Of a stretch of DNA of 24,137 nt, positions 13,780-20,567 are shown in pieces. The DNA is from a virus. Location of the stretch: positions 1-24,137 of IMG/VR virus record IMGVR_UViG_3300046820_001642. The stretch is one strand, 5' to 3'. A program made the translations under genes and the position numbers. The stretch's first letter is position 1. Every line of letters begins with the position of its first letter. The notes below the pieces were generated by a model, which was given only the letters and a program-made list of their open reading frames with translations, was not told where the DNA came from and ran no database searches.

Positions 13780-15520
13780 GCCAATCATCATAATCTCTAA
13801 CAGGTACTCGTTCTAGATCTAATATTTCATTTTGCCAATTTTGTAATTCAGGTGTGTATGTGTCCCATTGTGGTGTCATATTTATAATTCTTGATTCATA
13901 TCTTTTCTCACTCACACTCATTTCATCAAATGTTGCCTGTTGTTCAATTACTTTACCACTACGGTATTTTTTAATCAACTTTGGTAACTTCAAAGTCCCA
14001 AGTTTATACATGAGATTGATATTGGCAAGTTGTATTCTAGCAACCTGTGAAAACTCTAACGATGGTGTTTCATTAAACTTTGCTCTTTCTTGTACATTCA
14101 ATATTTCATTTTTTCTATATTGGTATTCCACAGTAATTCTTTCATTACCATCTATTGATCCCTTACGAATTGAAAAGATTAAACAATCTGGTCTTTCTGA
14201 ATAACCACGAACACAATTTCGTTGGTGTTGTGATTCTCCTTCGTAGTCCGATGTTTTACGAAGAAGTACCGGGTAATATGTTTCACCTTCGTGTTCGATT
14301 GGTGTTTCTAAACTATCAACATCACCGTAAAATCTTTCAACCTCACCTTTTCTATACGATTGTAAAAGACGACTAAACTCCTCGTGTTCTAAATTAAAAC
14401 TACTAATGTTTGTGAATTTAAATTTAACATCTTCACCAAGATTCATTAAATCTTTTTTCATCTCTAAATGGTCAATTAAAGTTCTCCATTTATAATGGTC
14501 AAAATATGGCATCAAATCTAAAATTCTATCTTTTTCTTTTGGAGTTAAAGGAACTAATGTTCTACCCAAGAAATATTGATTAAATTGTTCTTTATCTGAA
14601 TAAAAACATTCATAAGACCCACCCATTTGATTCATTTCGATTGGCATAGTATCATCACCATAGTATGGGTCAAATACTTTGTTTTCAATTTTATTAAACC
14701 TGTCTATACCTAAAATGTTATAAACCATATACAATCTATCAAAATCAATCCATTCCATTTCATTAAAAATCTGTTTAACTTTGGAGCCTTTGAGTTTTAG
14801 TTTATCCATCGCGGTATCAACCAAGTTCATATCAAACTTCTTCAATTCTTTTTTAGAAAAGAATGTGCCTGTGAATTTTCTCCAATTGTTTGGGATTTTA
14901 ATACCATTAACCAAATAGTAAGTTAAACTATAAAAAGACCCCATACAATCCCACTGAAAGTTTTGTGGGTTTTCAATCCCCATTCTATCCCAAATCTTTT
15001 CCAAGAAAAAATAAAGATACTGGTCCACAGCAACACTATTTTCAATTCTAATGTTTCTTAAAAAAGCGTCTATAGTGAAATATGTTGGATTCACTTTCAT
15101 ACTTCTTCCAATAACTTGTTTCTTTTTGGTTGAAAATGTTCCTGAATAAAACATTTTCTTTTTGAAATTGAATGTGAAATACTGTGTATTCTTTCTTTCT
15201 GTAAAGTACCTACCTCCTACTTTTCTATTTTTTTGGTGAAATTGGAACTTAATTGATATTTTATCATCACCCTCTTCTATAAACAATCTTTGTCTATCAA
15301 AATGGACTGATGCAAATGGATTTCCAAAATGCTCAACAAAGGCATCTTCAGTGTGGAATTGAGCATCAGAAAAGAACTTACCTTTATTTTTTGTTTCAAC
15401 ATACAAGCCTAAGATATGTCTATCTTTTTGATTTATATCGCAATAATTAAGATATAAACTAGTTCTATAGTTTTTAATCTCAACAAACTTATGAAATGTT
15501 TTACCTTCTACTTCTAACAT
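13763..15520 (-). CDS. PcfJ-like protein, 585 aa
   Basis: This is the longest gene here. A frame continues upstream to 15535 by a TTG codon, but those codons are the -10 promoter box, so the ATG at 15520 is chosen. Residues 1 to about 150 are beta-rich, the middle is helical and aromatic, and a region from about 420 contains SQHQRNCVRGY followed by DCLIFSIRKG and a YQYRKNEILNVQER hairpin. This layout (conserved H/C then Y, I/F, and a strand pair with N..QERAKFN) resembles the PcfJ domain of phage and plasmid proteins, whose function is not established. The gene has its own promoter and sits just after a terminator, so it is an independent unit. Domain call moderate. Confidence 0.6.
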   Translation of the reverse strand: MLEVEGKTFHKFVEIKNYRTSLYLNYCDINQKDRHILGLYVETKNKGKFFSDAQFHTEDAFVEHFGNPFASVHFDRQRLFIEEGDDKISIKFQFHQKNRKVGGRYFTERKNTQYFTFNFKKKMFYSGTFSTKKKQVIGRSMKVNPTYFTIDAFLRNIRIENSVAVDQYLYFFLEKIWDRMGIENPQNFQWDCMGSFYSLTYYLVNGIKIPNNWRKFTGTFFSKKELKKFDMNLVDTAMDKLKLKGSKVKQIFNEMEWIDFDRLYMVYNILGIDRFNKIENKVFDPYYGDDTMPIEMNQMGGSYECFYSDKEQFNQYFLGRTLVPLTPKEKDRILDLMPYFDHYKWRTLIDHLEMKKDLMNLGEDVKFKFTNISSFNLEHEEFSRLLQSYRKGEVERFYGDVDSLETPIEHEGETYYPVLLRKTSDYEGESQHQRNCVRGYSERPDCLIFSIRKGSIDGNERITVEYQYRKNEILNVQERAKFNETPSLEFSQVARIQLANINLMYKLGTLKLPKLIKKYRSGKVIEQQATFDEMSVSEKRYESRIINMTPQWDTYTPELQNWQNEILDLERVPVRDYDDWLDELP

Positions 15521-15526
15521 AAAGTA

Positions 15527-15555
15527 AAGATACAAAAAACCCCCGACTTATTCAA
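15527..15555 (-). promoter_or_regulatory. Promoter candidate, TTGAAT-N17-TATCTT, with -35 inside the terminator loop
   Basis: TTGAAT (15555-15550) and TATCTT (15532-15527) are 17 bases apart on the minus strand. The ATG at 15520 follows six bases after the -10 box, predicting a leaderless PcfJ-like mRNA. The -35 box lies in the loop of the terminator at 15534-15562, and the spacer consists of the terminator's 3' arm and T-tract. Confidence 0.6.
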
Positions 15556-15562
15556 CCGGGGG
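15534..15562 (-). terminator. Rho-independent terminator after the Smr gene
   Basis: On the minus strand CCCCCG (15562-15557) pairs with CGGGGG (15545-15540) around an 11-base loop, followed by TTTTTTG. It closes the transcript ending with the Smr-domain gene and separates it from the PcfJ-like gene. Confidence 0.85.
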
Positions 15563-15579
15563 ATCACACTTTTTTTTCA

Positions 15580-15801
15580 TTAAACTAAACTAACTATAAA
15601 CTTTCCAGGATTGTTCCACTCTTCGTTATAGATGAAGTCATAATCTTTGAGGGTTTTTATTACTACTTGTTTCATCGCTTGGCTAATTCCTGTGATGATC
15701 TCGACTTCCCTCGACTTTTTATTCATCTGTTCCCAAATAAATTGATCCATCAATTTGGATACATCTGCGTGTTTAACTCCATGTAAATCTAAAGTTCTCA
15801 T
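15580..15801 (-). CDS. Smr-domain protein (small MutS-related)
   Basis: The 73-aa protein is essentially a lone Smr domain: LDLHG at residues 4-8, a helix DVSKLMDQFIWEQMN and EIITGIS...VVIKTLKDYDF. Smr domains are DNA- or RNA-acting nuclease-type folds; the classic second motif HGxG is not visible and TGIS replaces TGKG, so nuclease activity is uncertain. It is the last gene before a strong terminator. It follows the conserved protein gene at 15852 after a 50-base gap. Confidence 0.82.
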   Translation of the reverse strand: MRTLDLHGVKHADVSKLMDQFIWEQMNKKSREVEIITGISQAMKQVVIKTLKDYDFIYNEEWNNPGKFIVSLV

Positions 15802-15851
15802 AAAAAATGAATTTGTGTATTATGGCGGTTATGCCGTAGGGAAAGATGTTA

Positions 15852-16484
15852 TTACTCATTATCGTAAAACATTCTTTCACTATCTTCCGTGTGCCATTTT
15901 TCGTGGTCTTCCACGTTATAAAATTCATTACAAACAAGATAATCAGGTTTCTCAGGGAAAGGTTTGGTAACAAAACTTGGTTCCGACCATTTAATTCTGT
16001 TATTTGGTTGGAGGGCAATTTGTCCGTTATCCAATAAAATTATATGATGGGACTTATGTTCCATAGGGTCTTCAGACAAAGTTATATCTGTGTTGATATC
16101 GTTTGATCCCCAATTTATAGTCGCAAAATATTTACCACTATAAAAATTTCTATCTTTCATATAAACCTCAACAGGACCACCACCAATAAAATTTAATTTC
16201 AACAAAGTGAAGTTGTATGAAAAACAATTCCAAAGTTGTAGGTAGTGAAATGGTAAATCCGGGGTTGGTAGTTCAGGTTTAGTTAATAGTGCGTGACTTG
16301 GGAGTTTGTCTCTCATTACACCATTATCAAGTAATACTTGAAAAAGTGCTGCCTGACCTGGCATACATCTAACCGAAATTATGATACCTTGAGAAAACTC
16401 ACCCAAACCTTTTTTTCCTTGATATAGGTATTCGTCTCTAACCCAAACTTTTAAAGGAAAAAAATTATGTTCGATGTAAGCCAT
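15852..16484 (-). CDS. Conserved phage protein (DLPFHYLQLWNCFSY...ALQPNNR)
   Basis: The 210-aa protein starts AYIEHNFFPLKVWVRDEYL and contains DLPFHYLQLWNCFSY (about 75-89), EDPMEHKSHHIILLDNGQIA and LQPNNRIKWSEPSFV. This set is highly conserved among large phages, including cyanophages, and always uncharacterised. The C-terminus is acidic. The start overlaps the stop of the tiny membrane gene by one base (TAATG). A role in host takeover or virion maturation cannot be decided here. Confidence 0.85.
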   Translation of the reverse strand: MAYIEHNFFPLKVWVRDEYLYQGKKGLGEFSQGIIISVRCMPGQAALFQVLLDNGVMRDKLPSHALLTKPELPTPDLPFHYLQLWNCFSYNFTLLKLNFIGGGPVEVYMKDRNFYSGKYFATINWGSNDINTDITLSEDPMEHKSHHIILLDNGQIALQPNNRIKWSEPSFVTKPFPEKPDYLVCNEFYNVEDHEKWHTEDSERMFYDNE

Positions 16485-16588
16485 TATTTTTTCTTTTTAA
16501 TATATCGATACGTTATGTACCCACCTAAAAGGACTACCGTTAAAGTTATCCCTATAATGTGAATGTACGTTTCTATGATACTCATCAT
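16484..16588 (-). CDS. 34-aa single-span membrane peptide
   Basis: The frame begins with two ATG codons in phase (16588 and 16585), encodes SIIETYIHIIGITLTVVLLG followed by GYITYRYIKKKK, and ends at 16484 overlapping the next ATG. One hydrophobic segment (about 9-26) is followed by a basic tail, giving an N-out/C-in topology. The tight TGATG/TAATG coupling on both sides supports it as a real small gene. Function unknown; it could be a holin-like or inhibitor peptide. Confidence 0.65.
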   Translation of the reverse strand: MMSIIETYIHIIGITLTVVLLGGYITYRYIKKKK

Positions 16589-16902
16589 AGGCTATATTTA
16601 TAAACACCGTTATCAAGTTCAACATCCATCAATCCATCGTTTTCCAATATCTTTTCAATTTGTTCTGGTTGAAACTTAATGTTTTCAGGTTCCATGAAGA
16701 TCTTAAATGCTTGGTTTGAGCTGAGTTTATTTTCAATAACAATTTTATAAATTGTTTCATTATTACATTCGATGATTGAAGGGTACTGTCCGTTTACAGT
16801 AACAATAACTTTATCTCCGATTTCTACTTTGTCTAACGACACGACATATGGTTTTTCCTCAACCATAATCAATTTAACTCTTTGTTTTGCATTTTCACTC
16901 AT
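16585..16902 (-). CDS. Hypothetical phage protein with SH3-like start
   Basis: The 105-aa protein has a beta-rich N-terminal part (VEIGDKVIVTVNGQYPSIIEC) and a helical C-terminal part (SSNQAFKIFMEPENIKF...EKILENDGLMDVEL). The GDKVIVTV...YPSIIEC pattern is common in small phage proteins without known function. Its stop overlaps the start of the membrane peptide, and its start overlaps the upstream stop (ATGA). Confidence 0.72.
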   Translation of the reverse strand: MSENAKQRVKLIMVEEKPYVVSLDKVEIGDKVIVTVNGQYPSIIECNNETIYKIVIENKLSSNQAFKIFMEPENIKFQPEQIEKILENDGLMDVELDNGVYKYSL

Positions 16903-17210
16903 AACATAAACCCGTACATTTGTGATACGGCTCCCATATACTTTTTTAGATTTATTACAGCCTGCTTGAAATCCACTCTTGGGGTTTCCTTGAACCTTTC
17001 TGACAGCTGATCATCAGTTAAAGTTTTATCACAACTATCGTATATGTCCTTAAGCATCTGAAGATAAATCTCTTCTTTACTATAAGTATCATCAATTTTC
17101 TTTTCAACAACTTGACCCTCTAATTCAACACAATAATCAATCAATTCTTGTACTTCAGGATGATCCATTAAATGGGTATTAGTTTTGAATATTTGTCTTA
17201 TGTTCTTCAT
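16899..17210 (-). CDS. Hypothetical helical protein, 103 aa
   Basis: An all-helical charged protein: HPEVQELIDYCVELEGQVVE, then EEIYLQMLKDIYDSC and FKQAVINLKKYMG. I do not recognise it. The gene overlaps the zinc-binding protein gene upstream by 32 bases and the next gene by four bases, so it belongs to the same transcript. Confidence 0.68.
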   Translation of the reverse strand: MKNIRQIFKTNTHLMDHPEVQELIDYCVELEGQVVEKKIDDTYSKEEIYLQMLKDIYDSCDKTLTDDQLSERFKETPRVDFKQAVINLKKYMGAVSQMYGFML

Positions 17211-17562
17211 GGTGTTTATTACATAATGTTTTATACCAACCTACAAGTCTTAACTCTCCTTTTTCTCCACAGGTCTCACAAATCTCATAACTTTGATTTT
17301 CATATGAGTGTATTTTTTTAAAAATTTCATCAGATCCAGTATTGATGTAAAATCTTAACGCACCAAACTTTTCTTTGACCTGACAAGTTTGTTTGTCCCA
17401 ACCTAACTCTATTAGATCGGTTATTAGATCCTTAATTAGTGGAAACCAACCATTCCCACATTGAAAGAACTTAGAGTCTTTAATTGGATCTCTATCGGGA
17501 TAGAATCCATTCTCAAGTCCACCAATGGATTCCAAAAACTCATTCATTTCTTCTTTAGTCAT
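17179..17562 (-). CDS. Conserved phage protein with C-terminal zinc-binding Cys pairs
   Basis: The 127-aa protein has the segment GNGWFPLIKDLITDLIELGW and QVKEKFGALRFYI, then a Cys-rich end, CETCGEKGEL...TLCNKHH, which looks like a small zinc site. I recognise the W..LI..L...QVKEKFG.LRFY...ICE.CG pattern from phage genomes; function unknown. It starts eight bases inside the end of the HAD gene. Confidence 0.8.
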   Translation of the reverse strand: MTKEEMNEFLESIGGLENGFYPDRDPIKDSKFFQCGNGWFPLIKDLITDLIELGWDKQTCQVKEKFGALRFYINTGSDEIFKKIHSYENQSYEICETCGEKGELRLVGWYKTLCNKHHEEHKTNIQN

Positions 17563-18154
17563 CTTTCAAAAATTTTAATATTTTTTCTTTAATACCACTT
17601 TGTTTGATTCCCTCTCTTGATCTCGGTGTTAATACGAAATTAGATAAACCAGGATTTTTACTATCGTCTTCCTCACTTGAGAAATATTTGGATAAAAATT
17701 CAGGACTCATGTTCAAGTCATCAACCGCAACCCAATGAGTTACTTCAGGATGGTTTTCCAACCAATGTCCTATCTCCATACTTCTTTCTAATTCTAATTC
17801 AGCGCGAAATCTAAATGCGTTCCATTCCTTAGGGAATACATCTTTGAATTGGTCTGTAACTGCGATTGGTCGTTTTATGATACCTTGACTCTCGTAGTAA
17901 TCCCCAAGTTCCTCCAAGTTCGCATGTAGTCTCCAGTCAGAGCTTACAACGATCTCAGCACCTGTTTCTTCAAGTATTTTGTTTAATACCTTAACAGCAC
18001 CCTTATCGAAGTCATCAAAGCGTGTATGAACTGGTCGGTCTGTAAATTCAACATCAGGATTATCTTTATGAAAATTTGGCCATTTCACTGCTCTTCCACC
18101 CCAATTATTTGAGAGGCAGATTACACCATCATTATCTAAGAATAAAACTTTCAT
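17555..18154 (-). CDS. HAD-superfamily phosphatase, RNA-repair type
   Basis: The 199-aa protein has the HAD motifs in order: motif I FLDNDGV with nucleophile D7 and D9, motif II VVSSDWR with S71/S72, R124 in the position of the motif III basic residue, and motif IV WVAVDDLN with D145/D146. The compact form with SSDWR and EIGHWLENHPEVTHWVAVDD resembles the HAD domain named for Swiss-army-knife RNA repair proteins. Such enzymes remove phosphates; a 3'-phosphate or 2',3'-cyclic phosphate end of cleaved RNA is the likely substrate, though other small phosphatases share the motifs. An RNA ligase and a cREC protein lie within 5 kb. A Bacteroidota-type promoter candidate lies about 47 bases before the ATG. 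Confidence 0.83.
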   Translation of the reverse strand: MKVLFLDNDGVICLSNNWGGRAVKWPNFHKDNPDVEFTDRPVHTRFDDFDKGAVKVLNKILEETGAEIVVSSDWRLHANLEELGDYYESQGIIKRPIAVTDQFKDVFPKEWNAFRFRAELELERSMEIGHWLENHPEVTHWVAVDDLNMSPEFLSKYFSSEEDDSKNPGLSNFVLTPRSREGIKQSGIKEKILKFLKDD

Positions 18155-18225
18155 CTTTTAAGTTTTTGGTTTTTTTTGACAACTGCTAATAATATTACTA
18201 CAAATATAAATAAAATTCCCCACAT
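18151..18225 (-). CDS. Possible 24-aa membrane peptide
   Basis: The frame MWGILFIFVVILLAVVKKNQ plus four residues ends with ATGA overlapping the HAD start. One hydrophobic span is followed by a basic tail, like the 34-aa peptide at 16484-16588. Against it, a promoter candidate (18201-18232) overlaps its start, so transcripts from that promoter would not include the whole frame, and a terminator lies just upstream. It may be translated only from read-through, or be an upstream leader by chance. Confidence 0.4.
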   Translation of the reverse strand: MWGILFIFVVILLAVVKKNQKLKR

Positions 18226-18232
18226 ATACAAA
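18201..18232 (-). promoter_or_regulatory. Promoter candidate, TTTG-N20-TATATTTG (Bacteroidota type)
   Basis: On the minus strand TTTG (18232-18229) lies 20 bases before TATATTTG (18208-18201), an exact match to the Bacteroidota -33/-7 consensus TTTG/TAnnTTTG. Read in the other way it is TTGTAT-N17-TATATT. It comes 25 bases after the terminator at 18252-18283 and would start the HAD transcript with a leader of roughly 40 bases. Confidence 0.65.
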
Positions 18233-18251
18233 TAATAGAGGTTTATGTAAA

Positions 18252-18283
18252 ATAGAAAAGGGGGAGTAGCGAATTCCCCCTTT
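18252..18283 (-). terminator. Terminator downstream of the hairpin gap
   Basis: AAAGGGGGA (18283-18275 read on the minus strand) pairs with TCCCCCTTT (18265-18257) in a perfect nine-base-pair stem with a nine-base loop, and TTTTCTATTTT follows on the minus strand. It ends the transcript that carries the gene at 18551-18985 and the hairpins beyond it. Confidence 0.85.
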
Positions 18284-18287
18284 CAAT

Positions 18288-18370
18288 CGTTACCCTAACG
18301 GATAACGGTCCTAAAAGCCCACCACTAAGGATGGGGTCTTTTAAAAACCCCCACCACAAGGATGGGGGTT
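18288..18370 (-). ncRNA. Structured gap: tandem hairpins with a shared loop (possible RNA element)
   Basis: Two hairpins stand side by side. Hairpin B (18346-18370) pairs AACCCCCA with TGGGGGTT; inside, CC/GG encloses ACAA with one bulged A. Hairpin A (18313-18342) pairs AAAAG with CTTTT and CCCA with TGGG, with the same inner CC/GG and bulged A around ACTAA. The outer stems differ in sequence but the inner part CCAC(T)AAGGAT is conserved, which suggests selection for the RNA shape. A third, small perfect hairpin CGTTA-CCC-TAACG (18288-18300) follows, with the TAACGG repeated just before it. All lie between a gene end and the terminator, so they would be the 3' untranslated region of the 18551-18985 transcript, or a small RNA processed from it. 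No known RNA family was recognised. Confidence 0.5.
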
Positions 18371-18550
18371 CATATGATTTGTTTCAAGAGCCAAAAATAG
18401 GTTAAAAAGAGAGTTTTAAGTTTTAATCAAATGACTTTTGAGTATTTGAAATTTCGTTTAATGTCAGTTCGTTATCTTTATCAATTATCCATCCAGTCGG
18501 ATTCCGATAGTAGAACAACCATCACTTTCTAACCCTATCCACAAACCATA
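18371..18550. other. Gene-free stretch with a weak 31-codon frame
   Basis: No ATG-started gene of convincing length is seen. On the minus strand a frame from a TTG at 18518 to the TAA at 18423 reads naturally at its end (WIIDKDNELTLNEISNTQ...), and an overlapping frame just before it is also open (YGLWIGLESDGC). This could be the decayed or frameshifted tail of a small gene, or untranslated RNA leading into the hairpins. I see no promoter in it. Confidence 0.3.
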
Positions 18551-18985
18551 TTAAATTTCTGTGGTTGCGTTGAAGGTGTCCAACTTATCTTGGATCTCTT
18601 CAATTTTTGATTCCAACATTTTGATCTCTTGGTTTCTATTAACCAAAGAGATTTCGGAGGTTAAAACCATTTCACTTTCCATTCGGAAACGTTCACGACT
18701 TGATTTTCCTTCTGTGCAATCCATTTTCTTTAAGGATGCGATTGTTGATTTCATTTCTGACATCCAAAAGATGTCTCCCATTACAGGTGTGTTTGCGATG
18801 TGGATTTTCGCCTTCAAAGATGCTAACTCTTGTGTTTCTCTTTGGATTTGATTATACAACACCACTGTGCTGTATGGTCTTTGGTTTCCAACCTCAGTTG
18901 AGTTGAATTGTTGCATCAACTTCGTGTTTTCGGCAATGTTTTTAACCAGTTTGTTTTTCTGTTTAAGTGCTTGTTTAATTGTCAT
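18551..18985 (-). CDS. DIP1984-like coiled-coil protein
   Basis: The 144-aa protein is helical: IKQALKQKNKLVKNIAENTKL, then ELASLKAKIHIANTPV and a C-terminal segment MLESKIEEIQDKLDTFNATT. The layout (opening helical repeat, I.R/KI..AN, then EI...N..I..L...I..IQ..LD..N..T) resembles the DIP1984/septicolysin-like family found in bacteria and phages, function unknown. A strong sigma70-like promoter lies 15 to 20 bases upstream of its start, and a 565-base stretch with no certain gene ends at the HAD start, so this gene is probably transcribed alone with a long structured 3' end. Confidence 0.65.
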   Translation of the reverse strand: MTIKQALKQKNKLVKNIAENTKLMQQFNSTEVGNQRPYSTVVLYNQIQRETQELASLKAKIHIANTPVMGDIFWMSEMKSTIASLKKMDCTEGKSSRERFRMESEMVLTSEISLVNRNQEIKMLESKIEEIQDKLDTFNATTEI

Positions 18986-19005
18986 GTTTTCTTTTTTGTT
19001 TCGAA

Positions 19006-19034
19006 AGTATAAATAATTTTTTTTATTTGGTCAA
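19006..19034 (-). promoter_or_regulatory. Promoter candidate, TTGACC-N17-TATACT
   Basis: On the minus strand TTGACC (19034-19029) and TATACT (19011-19006) are exactly 17 bases apart, a near-consensus sigma70-type promoter. The ATG at 18985 follows 20 bases after the -10 box, giving a short A-rich leader. The -35 box overlaps the last codons of the 55-aa lipoprotein gene. Confidence 0.7.
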
Positions 19035-19190
19035 TCGGATTGTGTCGACTGCGTAATAACAATAACTTTCTTCATCAATATGACAGTGTTCTACTTTTAT
19101 CTCATATGACGAATATGCGTCACAGTTACTTTTTGATGTTTTACAACTTGATAGTAATATCAATCCAATAATTAAACTAAACTTCTTCAT
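19023..19190 (-). CDS. 55-aa lipoprotein
   Basis: The frame starts MKKFSLIIGLILLSSC with a clear lipobox (LLSSC, cysteine 16) and continues with a 39-residue mature part containing four further cysteines (SNCDAYSSYEIKVEHCHIDE, then SYCYY). The start overlaps the stop of the upstream membrane gene by four bases (ATGA). It is too short for ordinary length cut-offs but the signal and the coupling are convincing. A surface or periplasmic role such as superinfection exclusion is possible; nothing else shows it. Confidence 0.78.
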   Translation of the reverse strand: MKKFSLIIGLILLSSCKTSKSNCDAYSSYEIKVEHCHIDEESYCYYAVDTIRLTK

Positions 19191-19339
19191 TTTATAAATC
19201 TTAAATAATAAACCTCACATAATAATAACATCGCCATAGTTGACATTACAAAACTCAAAACATCATTAACATAAAATGTTCCTCCCATTACAAATAATAA
19301 TATTAAAAATAATGGTAAATAATAAATTCCTTTTTTCAT
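19187..19339 (-). CDS. 50-aa two-span membrane protein
   Basis: The frame starts MKKGIYYLPLFLILLFVMGG (span 1) and has a second hydrophobic segment, SFVMSTMAMLLLCEVYYL (span 2), ending in FIK. It is joined by ATGA overlaps to the AAA+ gene upstream and the lipoprotein downstream. Short two-span phage proteins can be holins; no lysis gene is adjacent, so this stays open. Confidence 0.68.
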   Translation of the reverse strand: MKKGIYYLPLFLILLFVMGGTFYVNDVLSFVMSTMAMLLLCEVYYLRFIK

Positions 19340-20325
19340 CGTCCAAATCCTACTTTTCCTGATCCTTTAATTGATGGTGCTTTCTTTAATCCTTCGAGGT
19401 TATCCATCACTTCCTCAAAATCTCTACCCATAACTATAGTTGAAATTACAACTTCTTTCAAGTGTGAAAGTGACATTCCGTCTGTTCTTTTTACCCATTC
19501 TTGAACATCAACATTTTCTATATCTTCGTCTGTTAATTTATGACGAATATATGCTTCACGGATCTCATCGTTTGGTAATTCAACTTTGTATCGTCTATCA
19601 AAACGAGATGGTCTATTTGTGATACGATCCTGTAATTTCTCAGGATAGTTGGTAGTTGCAATATATACAACATCTTCAATCTGTTTTACACCATCCAAAA
19701 TGTTTAACAATCTACTTGTTGAGTGACTGTTTTCTCCGGCAATTGAGTCTATGTCTTCCAACAAAACAATCAATGGTCGGTCCGGTTCAATCTTTCTAAA
19801 TGTCGCAATAAAATCCATGAAGTAGTCGATATCTTCCTGATCTTTAATGTTGATGATGATTCCATCATTTTCAATTAATTGTTTTGAGATCAATTGGATG
19901 ATACCTGATTTACCACAACCTGGTTCACCATACATTAGAATACCTCGTTTGTGAACAAAGTTATATTCTTTATACTTGTCTTTACGATCCCAAAAATTTT
20001 GGATGTCTTTCAAGATATCTGTAATCTCGTATGAAGGTAATTGATACAACTCATCTGTCTTGAATGGTTGTTTCTTTAATGTGTGCTGGTTTAATTGTCT
20101 GTTCCAAACAATCTCATAAATACCAGATGGTACTTTAGGAACTGACTTAAATGCCGGAACAAACTCTTCGTCTTGTAATGTTCCCCAACATGTTGGTGAA
20201 TTTGTTACGGGTTTATCCTCCTCGTCCAAATATTTATTGTGTTCATTTCTTGGAATTACCATGTTCTCCAACTCTTCAATCATTTTTAACTCTTCGATAT
20301 AGTCATCAATTTGGTCCTCTCTCAT
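19336..20325 (-). CDS. AAA+ ATPase, BCS1-like
   Basis: The 329-aa protein has a long N-terminal region (1-125) and then a complete AAA+ module: Walker A GEPGCGKS (133-140), Walker B IVLLEDID (186-193), sensor 1 ATTN (N226), and the arginine-finger region NRPSRFDRR (237-245) as in BCS1/classical AAA proteins. The C-terminal helical lid follows. It hydrolyses ATP to remodel a protein or nucleic-acid partner that cannot be named. The start overlaps the preceding stop by four bases and its stop overlaps the membrane protein start. It is a candidate partner for ClpP only by proximity in the genome, and it lacks the usual ClpP-binding IGF loop as far as I can see. Confidence 0.9.
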   Translation of the reverse strand: MREDQIDDYIEELKMIEELENMVIPRNEHNKYLDEEDKPVTNSPTCWGTLQDEEFVPAFKSVPKVPSGIYEIVWNRQLNQHTLKKQPFKTDELYQLPSYEITDILKDIQNFWDRKDKYKEYNFVHKRGILMYGEPGCGKSGIIQLISKQLIENDGIIINIKDQEDIDYFMDFIATFRKIEPDRPLIVLLEDIDSIAGENSHSTSRLLNILDGVKQIEDVVYIATTNYPEKLQDRITNRPSRFDRRYKVELPNDEIREAYIRHKLTDEDIENVDVQEWVKRTDGMSLSHLKEVVISTIVMGRDFEEVMDNLEGLKKAPSIKGSGKVGFGR

Positions 20326-20567
20326 CGTACTAAAATTGGGTGTATTATTATTAAAATTTCTTCTGTTTTATCTTTCATTCTTACAACTCTGTCTTTATAA
20401 AGTTTCAAAGTTTCTTTTGGGTTTTTTATTTTTAAGTGTTCGAACTGAGTTTTCATTTCTGTTCTTGCGTCCGATTCTTTTTTGAAGTACCCAAAGTAGT
20501 CATCACAACCACCAACTCCTCTTGTTCTATCGTAGACCCCATATATCAGGTCGTTGTCTTTTGCCAT
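20322..20567 (-). CDS. Small GGCDxYFGxF protein, copy 1
   Basis: The 81-aa protein begins with LIYGVYDRTRGVGGCDDYFGYFKKESDARTE-type sequence in two blocks (IYGVYDRT and GGCDDYFGYFKKESDAR), followed by a helix and a final beta strand EEILIIIHPIL. A close relative is at 23697-23918 with the same blocks, a duplicated gene family within the window. The function is unknown. It overlaps the AAA+ gene start by four bases and touches the next gene with one shared base. Confidence 0.72.
   Translation of the reverse strand: MAKDNDLIYGVYDRTRGVGGCDDYFGYFKKESDARTEMKTQFEHLKIKNPKETLKLYKDRVVRMKDKTEEILIIIHPILVR

Noticed and set aside
15521-15535. TTG start for the PcfJ-like gene giving MYLYF before MLEV
   Set aside because: Those five codons are exactly the -10 box and its flank; the ATG at 15520 is the better start.
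18226-18550. A riboswitch or tRNA-like element in the gap
   Set aside because: The hairpins lie after a gene and before a terminator, not before a gene start, and they match no class I know.
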